A DNA stretch of 64,000 nucleotides from Glandiceps talaboti (Eukaryota > Hemichordata > Enteropneusta > Spengelidae). Location: assembly GCF_964340395.1 (NCBI RefSeq), contig NC_135562.1, positions 13,518,043-13,582,042 on the forward strand. Reading direction: 5' to 3'. Within the stretch, counting starts at the first letter, position 1. Each line of letters opens with the position of its first letter. A program made the translations under genes and the position numbers. The notes beneath the pieces were generated by a model. It saw nothing but the letters and a program-made list of their open reading frames with translations, searched no databases and had not been told where the DNA came from. This document shows, piece by piece, positions 21,290 to 34,780 of this stretch.

Positions 21290-22060
21290 TACAGGCATTC
21301 GACTAGAGTCTTTATACCTCAAAGATATACAACAGTCCATTTCTGTACAAGGCATATCAGAAACCAAACATTTGCAGTGTGGAGTGTCACAAAACCCTGT
21401 GCTTGGTCCACTCTTACACGCGTATGCTGTCTATACACATCACCACTTGGAAAGCTAATCCGACATCAAAATCTCAATATGCAACAACATGCAGACGACA
21501 ACCAGATTTACCAATATATTTCCCCAATCACATACGTCAACTACAGTAACTAAGATGGAAACTGTTGCACATGATATTAAACGACCCAAAATAAGCTAGT
21601 TTAATGATGGCAAAACCGAGGTCCTCCTTATCACGTCTCAGTTCAACAGGCTTCCTCGTCTCATGAACCACATCAACATGGGATCGTCTTCTGTGCAGTT
21701 AGTGGATTCAGCATGTACCATTTGTGTAACAATTGATGACCGTTATAACCTCAAGAAGCACATCTCGTTGACATGTAGATCAGTTCTTTTTCACCCCCGA
21801 ACAATAGGTCGCATCATTTACAGTGGAGGGGCCCCTCCACTGTCTATGGTCGCATACGCCAGTATCTTACAAACGGAGTTTGTCAGAACCTTGGTCATGC
21901 ACTTATATCATCGATACCTGACTACTGAATGGCCCTTCTGTATGGGCTGCCAGCTAAAAACATTGTCCCTCTTGAACATGCCCAAAATACAGCAGCTGGG
22001 ATTGTGTCAGGTACAAAGAAAACAGATGACGTCACATCGGTTCTTTCAATAACACAGTTT
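21290..22060 (+). pseudogene. Decayed non-LTR retrotransposon reverse transcriptase fragment (L2/CR1-like)
   Basis: Frame-shifted translation shows a reverse-transcriptase palm: GVxQNPVLGPLL.., then QHADDNQIY, where the family has YADDTQIY with two catalytic Asp. Next come the region QLVDSACTICVTIDD.YNLKKH and the thumb region TTEWPFCMGCQLK, which corresponds to the usual RLDYCN.LLYGLP block. Internal stops and frame changes make it non-functional. No 5' part or tail was identified. Confidence 0.75.
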
Positions 22061-22448
22061 AGTTAGAAATCACACTGGCGTCAAGTGCAGTTACATAATA
22101 TACCAGTAGGTAGGGCCTACATGTACATGTAGTCTCAGGTCACTACATTGTGGTCTGAGATGTAGTTTACACCACTATGACCTAAGAACTTGAACCAGGG
22201 CTGAGGAGAAGTGGTCTGAGGTTAAAGTTTTGCAGCTCTCGTTCAGCAATCTCAAAACATTTCAGCCTACTTCCCGTAATGAACACTTGTCAAGCATTTT
22301 TGTAGCTCCCATACTCAAAGACTACATATATGTTTATATACGACTCAAAATATAACACTGAAATTTACTTTGAACACGTTCAGTTTCAGTAGACCTATTA
22401 AAACCCAAAATCTCCACTGTATAATTTAATATCGGTAATAGTTTACAG

Positions 22449-22694
22449 TCAAAAACTTTTAAATTTAGTTTTGACTAGGAGGTCCCCAAGTTTTGCAAGT
22501 TGACTCATGACCGCAATCATTGCTTTACTCGCTTGAGCTGCAAGCGCTAAATACCATAGACCACTGCTTGACATAATCACGCCTAGATATTCATAAAAAG
22601 CGAACAACGTCGAGTTTATGACCACCAATAACCACTTTTCAATTTTCTTAAGAATTTCATCTCTTAGTAAATACAATAATTTTAGTTTTGACAT
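22449..22694 (-). pseudogene. Non-LTR reverse transcriptase C-terminal fragment
   Basis: The minus-strand 81-aa frame contains YLGVIMSSSGLWYLALAAQA and SKAMIAVMSQLAKLGDL. This resembles the post-palm segment of Jockey/RTE-type reverse transcriptases (FEYLG...SSG, followed by KA..A...L..LG). It is a short isolated remnant of a different element from the one at 21290-22060. Confidence 0.6.
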
Positions 22695-22902
22695 ACATGT
22701 AATTTACTTTCAAAAGACAATGTTAGAAACCCCTACCCCATTGATTCCTGTGGGAACATGCCTTTCGTGAAGAAAAAATGGTTACATAACATGTCTACAA
22801 GAATTGTTGGAGAATGTCTATGTAGAATGCCACACTGATCCCATATCCACACCTTGAGTTTTATTTTTATTGTTCTTCAATGATCTCCTTCAAAGTAATA
22901 GT

Positions 22903-23277
22903 CTGGATGCCAATATGGTTTCTAACTAAACCACGTCTAGCCAAAAGCCCCTCAAATAGCACAAAAAGTTGTTCACCCAATCAGTGAAACCTAAATGTTT
23001 TGGTGATGTAAACAGTATATAAGTAGCATCATGAGCTGACAAATATACCACATTTGAACATTACTGTCCCAATAAACACTAACTTTATGAGGGACTGTGT
23101 TATTGGTTAGAGTTTTGTGATTTATTAACAAAGACATGATGTTAATGACTGTGTGGGTGGCTTTAAATGAATTTTAAATTGCATCTCATGCATTTCAAGA
23201 CTTCTAGAGTAACGACTCTGACTATACTGTGAGTGGAGGTATAAATGGTAATGATACAGTATAGGAACTAGACTATC
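22903..23277 (+). repeat. Dispersed repeat R3, copy 1
   Basis: Blocks 'ggatgccaat.tggt.tctaactaaacca' and 'gtgagtggaggtataaatggtaa.gatac' followed by 'taggaactaga' recur at 30105-30247 in the same orientation. A short piece also occurs near 15970-16015. Confidence 0.6.
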
Positions 23278-23712
23278 AAAGTAATTACCTTGTCCAAAAG
23301 ACTACAGTCGGATATTAATCTCACCATTAATGCCTGAATTTATGTCTATCAAGGTGGATCTGATAAGATCATGGAAATCGAGAAACTTTCATCACTTTGG
23401 ACTTGAGCATTGAATACATTTGTGAAGTACTCAGACCATGATTCATGGTTTTTTTTAGAGACTAATTCCACTAGATCGTCCACTAAATCGTCCACGAAAA
23501 CAAATACATTCTATCATTCCACCATGTCACTCAACAACGCGCATCACATCCGGGTACCAGTTCTTCTGTGAGTTCGAATTCTATCACTTGAATTTCCGTT
23601 ATTTAGTCGTCTGAAGATCGTAACGGCCTCCGTACCATAACTTGTGTACTTTGTGTAAATACAGCTCTACTTCTCAGTATTGAGCACTTTTCCTTCAGTT
23701 TATGACTTACCT

Positions 23713-23714
<2 letters not shown>

Positions 23715-23808
<94 letters not shown>
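23715..23808. repeat. (TA)n microsatellite
   Basis: An uninterrupted TA run of about 94 nt. Confidence 0.95.
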
Positions 23809-23809
<1 letters not shown>

Positions 23810-24479
23810 CCATTGCTCGGTTGACGGCAACGCGGTCAAAGATATCGGGTTCTTTGCACAATACACGTGTATATAGAAATGATGTCCCTTAAATTTCCCC
23901 TCTTTTCATTCTTGCTCTTTTCAACTACAATATAGATTTTGATAATTTCCATAGGTCTCACGAGATATACTCTTCAAGGAAAAACAAGTTCGTGTCGGGG
24001 TTTGACACGAGAATAGTCTGTGCTTGGAGTAATTATACTGTCAGTATAATTTCTCAAAGGTATGTGTTATCGTGGAAGTTTAAACATTATTTATACTTTA
24101 ATGGTGTTATAGATTTTGACCCAAGCTATGCATGCCACGGTCACAAGCTATATTGCGTCAGATCGATTTGCCAAACAAGTTTGCCAGAATTAACGCATCC
24201 CATCAAACCATGGACCCTCCACAAAGGTGGAGTGTCTATGGTCAAACAAATGACAGGTCGCAGAAACTATGGTCATGGAAGTATGAACGTCGTTTATACT
24301 TGTACGCCGTGACATACAATGAGCGCAGTGCAATGATTGACCGGATTATTCAGTGTCGACAATCCCAGTTAATATAATCCCAAAGGCAAACTTGTTTTAT
24401 TTACCACCTTGCCAAGCAACACAGGGTGGTGGCGAGGCGAAGTTGTAATGTACTGTCGCTTTGATATTCACGATTTTGG

Positions 24480-25374
24480 AAAGGAAATAGATAACATCGG
24501 GTTAGATCTTGAGAGTAAATAAGAAGAAAAGAAGAGTTAATTTGAAATCAGTGATAAACGAGTTGTCTATTTTTAAGAAACTAAATATAAGGAAAGCTAT
24601 GGGTCCTGATAACATATGTGGTAGGTTACTGAATGTCTATGCATCGCAGTTAGCTAGTGTTTCCAGTAGATTGTTCAATTGGTCGTACAATGATCATACG
24701 ATATCAACCATTTGGAAAACATCTACCATCTGTCCGGTCCCTAAAAACTTCCAAGGCATCGTCCTGTAGCACTGACTTCCATTGTGATGAAATGCTTCGA
24801 GCGTATTTTACTTTGTCAAAACCCACAAAAACATTCACACCTTGACCCATACCAATTTACATATTAAAGTAATAGAGGTACTGATAATGCAACTCTCACA
24901 TTACTTCACGATGCGTATACACATCTTGAAAAACCTGATTTTTCATCAGTCGTTAACAGAAGTCAACCAAACATGATGGCTCATAAACTTAGTTATTTAA
25001 ACGTTAACCCCAAACTCATCCTCTGGATAATGGATTTTCTTGTCAACCTTTCCCAGTTTGTTCGCTACCAAAAATTAAGTTCAGCCTTCCATTCAACATT
25101 TAGGGGTGCCTCACAGAGCACGATACTCTCACACAAACTATTTACACTTTACACAAATGACTGCTCATCAGGTACCGATACAAATCCACTTATCAAATAT
25201 TCTGATAACTCTGCATTAGTTGACCTGTCAAATTCTGACCGTACTTATTTCGATGAAGTTGATAGGTTTGTTACTTGGTGTAAAGAAAACTACTTGGACG
25301 AAAGGTCGACTTTAGGAAGAACCCTAAAGTAGTGCCCGACCTTTTTATTGACAATGTTAAAGTTGAACAGGTGA

Positions 25375-25458
<84 letters not shown>

Positions 25459-25900
25459 AACAGTCTTGGATAATAAATCAAATGTTAAGGCCAACACAGA
25501 TTTCATTAACAAGAAATGTCAATCTAGAGTTTACTGTCTACAACAATTGAGGGGCCTAAAATTTTGTAAATGCCAAGGTATTACAGACATTCTATCGGAG
25601 TTTTGAGTCGGTTTAACATTTTCTTTTTTGTGCTGGTTTGGTAGTCTAGGGACTAGCTACAAGAGTGTCTTGAACAAAATTGTAAATGTGTTTAGTAAAG
25701 TATTGAGTGAAAAGTAGACTAATTTGAATGAAATGTTTACATCTCGTGTACAAAACAAAGCTGGGAAAATGGTAAATGACAAAGGCCACATTATGTCCCA
25801 ACACTTTGAACTCCTGCCATCAGGGAGACGATTTCGTGTCCCTAAATTCAGAACAGTCAGAACCAAATCAAGTTTTGTGCCCACTTCAACTAAATTTTAA
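24480..25900 (+). pseudogene. Decayed non-LTR retrotransposon reverse transcriptase (Rex/CR1/Jockey-like), interrupted by (TA)n
   Basis: Successive frames give most of a reverse-transcriptase domain: KAMGPDNICGRLL (fingers), WKTSTICPVPK, then MAHKLSYLNVNPKLILWI and FLVNLSQFVRYQ (palm), and LIKYSDNSALVDLSNSD where the catalytic YxDD has become YSDN. The 3' part reads WFGSLGTSYKSVLNKIVNV and LPSGRRFRVPKFRT. Frameshifts, stops and a TA expansion at 25378-25456 break the frame, so this is a dead copy that has lost its 5' half. Confidence 0.8.
25378..25456. repeat. (TA)n microsatellite inside the retroelement
   Basis: About 39 TA units interrupt the reverse-transcriptase reading frame. Confidence 0.95.
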
Positions 25901-25934
25901 ACCAAACTAAATAATTCTATTTCAAAGACATCTG

Positions 25935-26072
25935 CTCTGCATTCCAGATTGGAAGAACCGCGTTTTTTTTATTGTCTTTTTTAAGTTGATGACCATTTCT
26001 GGCAAGACTTCACTCACAATTTTCTCGATTTTACTGATTTTTCTTCTTTATTAAAAAGGTTTAGGGTCGGCA
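25935..26072 (-). repeat. Partial R1 repeat copy, inverted
   Basis: The reverse complement aligns with part of the R1 copy at 50663-51040 (the 'gaagtcttgcc.gaaatggtcatcaacttaaaaaagac' region). Confidence 0.6.
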
Positions 26073-29000
26073 CCGGATTTCTAGAATGGAAGCGTTTGGG
26101 GAGTTATGTGTGATTTATTTGTTGAGAAAGGTTCAAAGACAATAAATATCGCCGGAAGGTGGCACTTGCCGTTTCAGTGAGGAACGACTAGTGCCACCAC
26201 GGTAGTACTCGACAATTCGATGGACCACGGCCAAGTCCGCCATTCACAATTTTCAAATCACTTGAAATAAAGCAATCTGGCAAAACTCGCCCATGTGCAT
26301 TTACAATCTTGTCGCAACTAATTCTAGTAGGTAAAACCATAGACCCTCCACCCTGTCTATGGTAAAACCTAGTCGCATTCATAACTTTCATCGAGGGTAA
26401 GGTAATTTTAGTCATCAACTTCTATAAAGTCCAAAATGAAACGATAAAACATGTACATTTTGGAAATTATCCCATGTATAATGCCAGATTATAAAGTGAC
26501 AAAGAGTGGTTCATCTGAGTGGATAGCTTAACCTCTTGACGATTTATAAACAATGGGAAATAGGCAGCTATCTCGATGTTCATTTTAACCTATTTTCCCA
26601 GAGAATATTTTCAGAACTGGTATCCAAATTACCAAGATCACGTTTTTCATATTTACTGATATGCCGCTTTAGTTATGGCCGGTTTTGTGAGATGTTTTGC
26701 GTGCACAATGTAAACCACAGACAAGGCATGTAAACTTCTACTTGCAAACCCGTCTATTTCAGGCTTGGCCTCTTACCACTCTTGGAGGAATTGTACTGAC
26801 TCCTCCAAGACCACGTCTGACACAGTGGCCTGAAACCCATAGTCTATCGCGAGTATATTGTCTACCCTTCAAGAGACACACATTCTCTGCCAGTCACCCT
26901 TTTAAAAATACGCTTGTTAAACGTCTGCTCCTGGAGTTAAATTTGGTTCAACTCATGAGCAAAATATTTGTACGTGACTCCGGGCCCCTTTCAGACAATC
27001 CGAATTTTCACGCACGTCCCAATTCGTTTTTTTCCCGTGACAACAATTTTTCTCCTGAGCCTCCCCCTACCCTAATCTAGTTCCTGACGACCGTATTCCA
27101 ATTTTACACTACATCTTTACATATTACGTATAGTCAATGTCATTACTCTCGTTGCCGATGTGTTGGCAATTATATACATGTATATATATAATATCCATAA
27201 TCACAACATATTTCCTGCTCAAAGAAGAACTGTTTCAGCTTATTCCATTTCGATATAAACAGACAGAGAGTCCAGGGATAAAATACCCATGTACTACTCC
27301 TTATATTACTGGCTAGGTAATGTCAACCGTAAAATAATCCAAGCACCAGCGTCCCTAAAATCCGTGAAACAGTGTCGATATTACAGTATTTTGCTGACAC
27401 TTATTACTTTCTGTAACTGGTCTATATTTGTGATATCATGGTAAATATGCTTGGAATTTATGGCCTAACAAACCAGACATTACGTAGATTTGAATATTGA
27501 AGAAAATCAAAAACAAAAACAAGGCCATGGCCATGGCCGGTCAGGTACTGATATTAGTACTTTAGACATCAGTGGGGGTCACACTTGGTCATTGAAACTA
27601 TACTAGTATTGACCGACCAAAATTCTAAACATCACGGATAAATAATTTCATATCGAAATGTATGTACGGAGATTCAGGTTTTTAGACCACGTGGCTTTGA
27701 CATGACATCATCAGCTAAATTTGCAATACGAAAGTAACGTAAAACATGGATGTATCTAGTAGGGAGCAAAGTCCGCATGTCTGTATGGATGTTTGAAGAT
27801 TTACTATCGGTATATGGGAGGCATAGAGGGAAATATTTGAATAGCGTTATTTAACGTTACATAATTCATAACTGACTACTAAACTACCGTCAAGAGGATT
27901 GTTTTTGCTTCCATTTATCTGTATTAATTTTTTTTAAAGGCAGTGATGGTGACTGCCAATGCCGGTAGTGAAAATATGGCCCGCACATTCTGAAGATTTT
28001 TGTATCATACAAGTTCAATGTTGTAGCTGAGAATGTGATTTATATTTATAACTCAGTAGAATGGGTACCGGTACTGATGCGAGGGATGTGAACCAACCTT
28101 TGTGTTGCGTGCTTTTTAATATCACCGTGTGTGTGTGTGTGTTGTTTGTTTGTTTGTTTGTAATGTAGATTCGTCGTTGATATACTGCTACTAGATCAGA
28201 CCGTGGGTTATACTTCCATGATCAGAACATGACCAGACACAACTCTCCACGGCACCATTTTGGTTTTACAACTTTGATTACTTTGTTTTGAATAGCTTTT
28301 GTCAAGTTCTTGACTTTCCTGATATGACAATAAAGCAAGGGCGGTGAAATATTATTATAGTAGTCCTTCAAAAAACAAGACAATTTTGAAACTTTTAGTG
28401 GAAAATGTTAGTGAAGACACAGTTTACCCGCATAAATTAACTAACAAAAGACAAAAGAAATGTACACATGGTTCATTTTCTAGGTGTCGACCTCATGAAT
28501 ATGCACCAAGATTTAGAACCGAGTCAGCTTTAAATGCGTTCACACCTCCAAATCTGGTCTGGACAATATTGTCTGGGCTTAGTCACCCTTTTATGCGGAC
28601 TACAGAGCGGCCCTGGTGCGGACTATTTCTGCCACCTATTAATGCCTGAAAGTCAAGTGGCATATGCTGAGGTTGTGTACAACCAGCAACCCATAACATT
28701 TTAGCAATCTACAGTTCTACCTCAGTATGGCTATTAGCCATGCTAGGTAGTTACTATAATGATTAATATAATGGTTGTCTTGGTAAAAGTTGTCGACCCC
28801 CCCAAAAAAAAAGAAGAAAAAAAAAAGAAAAAAAGAAAAAAAAAGATCAACAAAACATTCTATGATATTGAAAGCGCTCCTGGCATGTAATTCCATAGAA
28901 CAGTTTCCTGTAGGGAATGGCAGCGATTTCATTCAAACTCAAAGACAGAGATGTTGCTAACCAACGTGAACAGCCATAAAAAATTGTATGTGAATGAGTA

Positions 29001-29221
29001 TGACTCTGAGATCCCGCTAACGGTTTCATTGTTGTCGGTCTAACCAGAGACACTGGAGAACTTCACTGTCTATGATCTAATCGTATTGCTCAGTGTGAAA
29101 ACCGTGCAAAGCGTTACTATTTTGGCGTTGTATTTTCGCACATTTTTGGTTCACAAGGGTCCAATAATTTAAGCTTGAGTTAGGAAATAGGCCTATTAAA
29201 AAAATTGTGTTGTTCCGATTA
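26073..29221. other. Transposon interior, no gene recognised
   Basis: It contains a second R2 copy (26920-27075), a poly-A/G-rich stretch at 28800-28850 and a short (TG)n at 28129-28142. Open frames at 26697-27080 and 28344-28649 have no recognisable motifs. Confidence 0.45.
26920..27075 (+). repeat. Dispersed repeat R2, copy 2
   Basis: It is related to 21105-21260 (shared 'ctgctcctgg', 'tttggttcaactcatgagca' and 'ccctttcagac' blocks). Confidence 0.6.
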
Positions 29222-29535
29222 GGCAAAATAAATAAATAGGTGGGGTAGGTAGATTTATTTTTATTCATGTGCGAGTGTCTAATTCTGGTTTTCCATTTTT
29301 TCCAAATGATCTCTGTGTTATTGGCTTCTTTCCATTAGATGTACAACCATTACAGATTGGAGGAACAGTTTTATATTGTCTTTTTAAGTTGATGTCAGTT
29401 TCTGCATCCACTATGTCTCGTGAGACTTCACAATTGTTGCGATTTTGTTAGTTTTTCAAGAACACGTAAAAAAAAGTTAAGGGTCGGCAGTGAAAAACTA
29501 GGTGGGTCGGGTAACAGAAACCAAACAGTTATTTT
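29222..29535 (-). repeat. R1 repeat copy, inverted
   Basis: The reverse complement runs from 'tttggtttctgttacccgacc' through 'aattgtgaagtctcacgag' to 'cccacctatttatt', parallel to the intact copy at 50663-51040. Confidence 0.75.
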
Positions 29536-30104
29536 TTAGGCCTAAGGCATAACGTAGCATATAAATCTACCCAACCTGCGCGAGCAAGATCTGCATCGGT
29601 CAATGTAATATTTACATGGTCTATTACAATTTGGTAAAGTGTACCATTGTATATGCTTGTGCGAGACGTAAAAAACATCATGCCGTCTAATTGTACGAAA
29701 CGATTTAGTCACTATGGTTTTGAAGTCAGTGAGATAATGTTTGTGAAGTACCCGGTATCGTGATGTTATCGCTTGTATAGAAAAACCATCACTGAGGCAA
29801 AATCTCACTTTTATCATCATTCATTTTTTAAAGTCTTCAATCATGCCAATTAAAAATATGGATACTGCAGTCATTTATGTGACTTTTTTTCCAAAAATGT
29901 TTATCGTGCATCTCGATTATATTTTTTTTCGTCTTCGTAACATCTTTTTTTTTATTGTGCCAAAAGTAGTAGTTACCACATATAGAACAGTGGAAAAATA
30001 CCGAATGAGACTCAGAAATGTAAAATCATTTACTTCAATGTCCAAATCAAATGCGGACATCAGAAAATGATGCATGCACGTTGTGATGGACTCGTGATTA
30101 GCTC

Positions 30105-30247
30105 TAGTCCAGATGCCAATTGGTATCTAACTAAACCATAGACAATAGAGAGGGTCCTCTCTATTTTCTATGACTAAACCAAGTTTAGTGAGTGGAGGTG
30201 TAAATGGTAACGATACTGTTTAGGAACACGGTGATAGGAACTAGACG
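30105..30247 (+). repeat. Dispersed repeat R3, copy 2 (short)
   Basis: Same-orientation match to 22903-23277 with an internal deletion. Confidence 0.55.
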
Positions 30248-33200
30248 AGATTAGCACTGACAACACACGCTCCGCGAACTCCAGCAAAGAGGCCTGGTGG
30301 GGTATATAGAGACTTGTCAGAGTTGTCGGAGCTACTGTTCATGTACATATAAGTTCCACGTATTCTCAATTTATTTCGTGCTGGATAGAAAACAGTCAGT
30401 ATAGTCCTTGTGTTCTCCAGTGTATAGCCGATGGATTGGATAGTGAGAGTCATGATATGTGTGATACATTGTAGTTTATACACCAGAACTGAATTTTAGA
30501 CTGATCCCGTCGGCATCTTCAGAGAAAGCATCAAGCGGGTACCACAATAAACTGAAAACGTAACGACTATAAGCATAACTATAAGTTTTAATTTACATGG
30601 AACTACGGTCATATTTGATAAGCTTATCCCCCACTTCCACATATGGTCTCATACCCCTTGGTCAGCGAAAAGCCAATCATGTTCATGTCCGGACATACGA
30701 GTTATAAATGGGGCGGTCATATGGGTTAAGTTAGGGTGGAATATAATATATGGAAAAAGTCTGATTGATACTGGCTGTGATGGGTAGTAGAGCATTTTTT
30801 AATTGTCAAAAACAGGGTTGGGGGCCGAATGATATGATTCAAAACGTCATGACTTTCTGGTATATCTTTGTTGTCATGGTGTGTTTCCAGTTGAGGATGG
30901 CTGTCTTTGACTGGCTACAACAGTAAGTGACTGATTTTGAAAGCAAAGAAAGTGGAAGAACATTGGTGTTAGTTAAAAAACTATTGTTATTAAAGATATA
31001 CAAGTAAACGCAGCAAAACAATTGAGAGTCGGTACGGAAAGGAACAGATGACCACAGGAAGGTGTTCAGCTGTTCTTCATTGTTCTTTGCAATTTGACGA
31101 CCGGGCGATCACATACTAGTAGTTGTCAGTGTTTTCGCTAAAGCAAAATACACGGAGATGGTTCAAAATCACTTGACTATCATTTCACTCTTATTTAAAT
31201 CTACAAATATCTCATTAATATTTTCTCCCAGCTTACTTCAAACTATATGACATTTTCCATGAAAAAAAGGTGCGTATCTGGAGCAAAGAAGTGTTTCAGA
31301 TATCAGAGTGTTCACGTTTGCGTGACCAAGACATAGACATAGACTGGCAAGCGACGCCATGAATTGTGATCGAATCCCAGGGTCGGATCGGTTGTAGATC
31401 AGTGTTCATGATAATTCATTTGCGTGTTCAATTACTAAGTCATCGATGTAGGGTTATAAATTCAGTGACTACACCATCAACAAAGTTACTTCTTACTATA
31501 AATCATGTTGAAAAAGACCCTAGGAAAATGTCTAAGCAACAATGACGGGTGTTACTTTTTTGCAGTGTTTATCCAAATAGTAATCGTCGAATAACGTGAC
31601 CCTGGCTGAAAACTGCGACAGTGAGTGTACCATAAATTCCCAAAACAGACTGACCAGAACAGACATATTGACACACAAAAAGTGTGCAAGTTTACATCTT
31701 GTGACAGGTTTGGTTGGGGTCACCTCCATCGGCTAATGGTCGAAATCGTCATTGTAAAATATTTTTAATTACCCTCAACTACAAATCAGCGTATCGTTGA
31801 CGATCATTTCAATCGTAAGTGTTTAGAACTGATTCAGAAGTAAAACGTAGAATTATTAATGACAATGGTATGCAAAGTTTTGTTGTTTAACAATCATCAG
31901 CGATTTGGCATGTTTGCACAAACCACAGATACTTGTTAGTGCATACACTTTTGATACTTCTATTCTATAAGGTAAAGGCTAAATTTAAAAAGACATGATC
32001 CCTGTATTAACTTTTTTGTTGCGGCTATATTTCCTAAGTGAGGTGTGCCAAAGAAAGTTTTCCCATGATACTTTGCGCCAGTGCGACTTTTTGACATTGT
32101 ACGTTCGATGTTCCCAATGAGTAAATGGAATTTTATCGAGAAGTCTATTCATATTTGTTTATGACAGCAAGATATTTTCAATTTTCTGTTTTTGGTCATT
32201 TTTGGGGTCAAAAACTGTCATTTGTTTTGTAAATAAAAGAATTCAAAGTAAAAATGAATGACAGCCGCAAAACTAATCGATTGAATGGGCTGACATTTGG
32301 TGTGCAGGTATGTTAGAGTATCTGGATGAAGAATTCTTCAAGAAAATTTGAAGATGACATTGATATGCAAATACGTCTAAAACGTGCTGTGTAGTATCAT
32401 ATTATAGCCATGTTATTTTACAATACTCGTGAGAAAGTAGAATTTATTGGTGAAGTAAAGTTGCTCATACACCTAAGAAAATTTGACTACACTTGAATAC
32501 ATAATGAGCAAATGAAATGATCACAACAATCACATATCTTTGTAATGTTATGACTATACAAGATCTAATACAGGGACGAATGGGGTACTTATCAAATAAT
32601 GCCCTCCGGAACTCAGAAATAAATGTAGATGCGCTGTACCATGCAGTTACGATCAGCGGTTTTGAACTATGGAGGTAGGAAGGAAGGAGGTAGGAAGGAT
32701 TATAGTCCTACCACCATTTCTGAACAAAATCGTTGTCCTTGAATTGGAATGGTATGCTTTTAATACAAAAGTTCCACAAACATATGTTCTTGCTTTCAAA
32801 AGTTTTAGAATTAACACCATGATTTCACCGTCGCCCATACTGAGGTTTTCCTGCATCTATTGCTATGGATTTTGTTGGTGGGACTTTGCTGTACTGTATG
32901 AACACTTGTTCAGACTCAGGCCACTAAAACACAATTGCAAAAAAAACCCGTAAAGACACGAAGTATCGTTTTGCACAACGTTCGGCTTGAAGCAGGTTTG
33001 AAGGGTAACCATGCACGACAGAGAAGATGGGTTTAGAGCCCCATTTACACCTAAAACAAAAAGCGATTCTAGTCTGTTCCTATTATAGTGGTCTGAGGTT
33101 CAGATCAAAGTGCCGCATTCATCCACAACATAAAAAATCATAGACCCTACACGACTGGCGTTTGTAAAAGTCAGTTTTAAACCATAATTACTACACCTCT

Positions 33201-34518
33201 TTATCTTCTCGGCAAGAACATGCAGTGCTGCAATCCAACGTGAGGACCTCTCACCAACTTTCAGATCACTTCACATTGGGAACGTTGGTGAGAGTTCTAC
33301 TAATATAATTCAGACTGAGGCAAAAAATATAGCCTTTCTGAGTTGAAATCCGAGGTTTAAATCCTGATATCTGAAAATTCCCAATCAACCCAGATTACAT
33401 TGAATAAAAAATAAGTCTAACAAACAATTTATGATTTTTCAGTCCCGAAACTTGCTATTATCCATACACTGTATACAAAGCTAAATACACTGTGATTGGT
33501 GTATCGCACTCCTTGACTGAGTGGGTCGGGAAAAAAATAGGTAGACTCACTTGTCATAAATCGATTTATAAATCCACAAAGGCACTGTGACAACTAAAGC
33601 AGTCCCTTTACAGACCATTTTTCTTTAGAAATAAATAGGCTAAAACAATACTGAATGACAGGCAGTCCAAGGTATGCGAAACCATAAGCGAGCGCGTACT
33701 CACGATGCTAGATTAACACACTATTTTACCTGCGCATTGAAGACGCACAGTAAAAAGACCAGTTTTCAACATTAATGCAGGAAATACAAAGCTAACAATT
33801 CAAAATTGTATAAAATGTAAGAAAACAAAAAACAGGCGACAGTCAGAGCATGCATGAACTTCGATTTACAATACCATTATTAAGTTCTTGCATTTTGGGG
33901 CTAATGAAGTCATAGAGACTAGAGTGGGCGAGTTTCATCACAGTTAGTATAATCAATGGCACCGTGATAATTCTGACTTTCACTTGAAACTGGACCAGAA
34001 CAGTCTAGGTCGGACGAGTCGTCATCATCAATTCAAAGGCGACGTAACCAAATATACACCGTGAATTCATCTTAGATCGCACCGAGTTGAACAATCATGT
34101 CTGTCATTGTAGAATGTAGACCTTTACGCTGTTTGACCGACTATTGAAGTATAACCCACATAGGTGATATTTCATTGACCTACATGGAAATGCTTGTAAA
34201 TACTTTTTGCAAGTAGTAGTAGCTCAGACCACTCTAGTATTTTAGTGGTCTGAGGTAGTAGTAAGAGTTTTTGCTAACGTTTACATGCTAGCGTAGTTGT
34301 ACATGTACGTATACATGTCAGTTCGTATGTACATGTACATTAAATGTAGCTCTCATCATATCATACACTGTACATGTGTGTAACCCTTTTCTTTTGCACC
34401 CTCCCCCTCCGCCTTCATGTGGTCAAACACAGACAACTAACTAACTAAATAGTGTTACTGTTAGTTTTCTGTGGGTCAAACAATTAGTGTACACGCCTTG
34501 AATCACATGCAGGCGAGA
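30248..34518. other. Right part of the transposon interior, no gene recognised
   Basis: About 4.3 kb of AT-rich sequence without exon-like coding frames. The longest open frames (for example 32669-32953) are unremarkable. Confidence 0.45.
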
Positions 34519-34777
34519 TAGATTTGAATATTCATTTGTTTACTGCCCGGTTATGGGGGTGAACTCATGAATATATTCTGAACTAAATGCAAATGTATTC
34601 AAATCACTTCCGACTCGCAATCTGAACTATTTTTCAGATCGAGTATAATCCGATTAGACAGGCGCTAATGGGAAAGTACAGAAACGTCCACCTCATCAGC
34701 ATAAAAGTACAGAATTGAACTCAATCTGAACTATAGTACGGAAAGTGTCGTAAACTGTACTATTTTTTCTACTAGTG
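34519..34777 (-). repeat. Right 259-bp terminal inverted repeat
   Basis: Exact reverse complement of 17517-17775. It is followed by the TCG duplication (34778-34780) and the right half of R1. Confidence 0.95.
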
Positions 34778-34780
34778 TCG

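Larger units (their letters stand above)
17517..34777. mobile_element. 17,261-bp CACTA-like (EnSpm/CMC) transposon with identical 259-bp inverted ends
   Basis: The left end 17517-17775 and right end 34519-34777 are exact reverse complements with no mismatch or gap by eye. They begin CACTAGTAGAAAA and end TTTTCTACTAGTG, and are flanked by a TCG duplication inside a split R1 repeat. CACTA termini with 3-bp duplications are the hallmark of the EnSpm/CMC superfamily. Subterminal copies of 'agttcaga' occur inside the ends, as is usual for this group. I find no transposase-length open frame inside, so the element is probably non-autonomous and mobilised in trans. Its interior holds retroelement debris, a foldback element, microsatellites and AT-rich unique sequence. 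Identity of the ends implies a recent insertion or end conversion. Confidence 0.85.

Noticed and set aside
24480-25900. Functional reverse transcriptase carried as cargo
   Set aside because: The YxDD motif is mutated to YSDN, the frame is broken repeatedly and a TA expansion interrupts it.
17517-34777. Inverted 259-bp repeats as a fold-back assembly duplication
   Set aside because: The TCG duplication and the host repeat split at the same base favour a true transposon; only the 259-bp ends, and nothing inside, are duplicated.
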